Positions 14,428 through 15,151 of a stretch of 15,151 nt of DNA are shown here, in pieces; within the stretch, counting starts at the first letter, position 1; every line of letters begins with the position of its first letter. Origin of the DNA: JBEGTT01 sp041179245. GTDB taxonomy: Bacteria > Pseudomonadota > Gammaproteobacteria > Burkholderiales > Rhodocyclaceae. The notes under the pieces were generated by a model that was given only the letters and a program-made list of their open reading frames with translations, was not told the DNA's origin and searched no databases. The translations under genes and the position numbers were made by a program. The stretch lies in contig JBEGTT010000052.1 of NCBI GenBank assembly GCA_041179245.1, positions 1-15,151 of the forward strand. The letters run 5' to 3'.

Positions 14428-15151
14428 ATGACGAGCTATAAAGAATTCCATAAAAATTCGATTGAAAATCGCGATGCTTTTTGGGAAGAGCAGGCGAAGC
14501 TGATCGATTGGCAAGAACCTTTTACGCAGGTGTGTGATTTTTCTAACCCACCCTTTGCCAAGTGGTTTGTGGGTGGCAAAACGAACTTGTGCCATAACGC
14601 GGTTGATCGTCACGCCGCGAAGCGTCCCAATGACCGCGCGTTGGTCTACATTTCTACAGAAACTAATGAAGAGGTTATTTACACCTTTGCGGACTTGCTG
14701 AGCGAAGTTGAACGCATGGCTGCTATTTATAAGAGCCTAGGTGTTGGCAAGGGTGACCGAGTTCTGATTTATATGCCAATGGTTGCTCAGGCTTGCTTTG
14801 CCATGCTGGCAGCGACGCGGATTGGTGCCATTCACTCGGTTGTTTTTGGCGGATTTGCCTCGGGATCATTGGCGACTCGCATTGATGATGCCAAGCCAGC
14901 GCTGATTGTTTCTGCGGACGCCGGCGTGCGAGGCGGTAGGGCTGTTCCTTACAAGCATTTGCTGGATGAAGCGATTGAATTGGCGGCGCATAAACCCGCC
15001 AAGGTACTGATGGTTAATCGCGGTTTGGACCCAGAGTTCAACAAGGTTGAAGGTCGCGATGTGGACTACACCGCTTTGCGCGAGCAATTCATGGATGCTC
15101 ATGTGCCTTGCGAATGGGTCGATTCGTTTGATCCCTCTTACATTCTTTATA
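14428..15151 (+). CDS. prpE: Propionyl-CoA synthetase PrpE (3' end outside window)
   Basis: AMP-forming acyl-CoA ligase that activates propionate to propionyl-CoA. The first 241 codons are in view. The N-terminal SIENRDAFWEEQAKLIDWQ, SNPPFAKWF and TNLCHNAVDRH segments are diagnostic for PrpE against acetyl-CoA synthetase, and GDRVLIYMPM, RIGAIHSVVFGGFAS, DAKPALIVSADAG and GRDVDY follow E. coli PrpE along its length. The window stops at SYILY, just before the ATP-binding TSGTTG motif. ATG 14428 has GGGGGAG four bases upstream. No methylcitrate-cycle gene (prpB, prpC) is adjacent on this side, so its product may feed another route such as the thiolase at 5857; this is inference. Confidence 0.93.
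   Translation, partial: MTSYKEFHKNSIENRDAFWEEQAKLIDWQEPFTQVCDFSNPPFAKWFVGGKTNLCHNAVDRHAAKRPNDRALVYISTETNEEVIYTFADLLSEVERMAAIYKSLGVGKGDRVLIYMPMVAQACFAMLAATRIGAIHSVVFGGFASGSLATRIDDAKPALIVSADAGVRGGRAVPYKHLLDEAIELAAHKPAKVLMVNRGLDPEFNKVEGRDVDYTALREQFMDAHVPCEWVDSFDPSYILY

Noticed and set aside
14428..15151. Acetyl-CoA synthetase as the identity of the last gene
   Set aside because: The N-terminal signature (FWEEQAKLIDW, SNPPFAKWF, TNLCHN) follows PrpE; acetyl-CoA synthetase has a longer and different N-terminus.

Overview
The window looks like a piece of a betaproteobacterial chromosome of roughly balanced base composition. The evidence is the company of genes: a BktB-type thiolase, a CobD/CbiB (AmpE-like) membrane protein, an mfd-aroG-serB cluster and a PrpE-type ligase. 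A member of the Neisseriales such as the Chitinibacteraceae or Chromobacteriaceae is my best guess, from protein flavour only, and I hold it loosely. Nothing in the window looks like a phage, insertion sequence or CRISPR array.

Layout. (1) 1-3727, minus strand: a compact run osmC, then a TolC-type outer-membrane lipoprotein, then a HlyB-type ABC exporter cut by the window edge. This is a type I secretion module led by a peroxide-type OsmC/YhfA protein; the TolC protein carries an unusual SPOR-like tail. (2) 3728-4161: a 434-base gene-free stretch. It holds a perfect palindrome, a sigma70-like promoter and a transcript-sized unit of about 116 nt that ends in a textbook terminator and carries four overlapping or adjacent CCTCC (anti-Shine-Dalgarno) motifs. 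I read this as an undescribed small RNA. (3) 4162-7092, plus strand: a Nudix CoA pyrophosphatase, a CobD/AmpE-like membrane protein and a BktB-type beta-ketothiolase with its own strong RBS and terminator. (4) 7119-12549, minus strand: mfd-aroG-serB, with a 4-base mfd/aroG overlap and a 14-base aroG/serB gap, behind a promoter with a perfect TATAAT. (5) 12684-13629, plus strand: an orphan single-domain response regulator with terminator, then a small gene of unknown function whose promoter region carries a palindrome similar to the one upstream of the small RNA and whose leader can form several hairpins. (6) 13636-14127, minus strand: a low-molecular-weight protein tyrosine phosphatase. (7) 14428-15151, plus strand: the start of prpE (propionyl-CoA synthetase), cut by the window edge.

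How the genes may work together: region 1 is an export machine whose substrate and HlyD-type adaptor are not in view. The thiolase and PrpE could together supply C5 acyl units (propionyl-CoA plus acetyl-CoA), which in related bacteria feed polyhydroxyalkanoate synthesis; the TGCA-type palindromes are compatible with, but do not prove, a PHA-linked regulator. The most novel item is the candidate anti-SD small RNA at 3961-4076, together with the shared palindrome that links it to the unknown gene at 13252.
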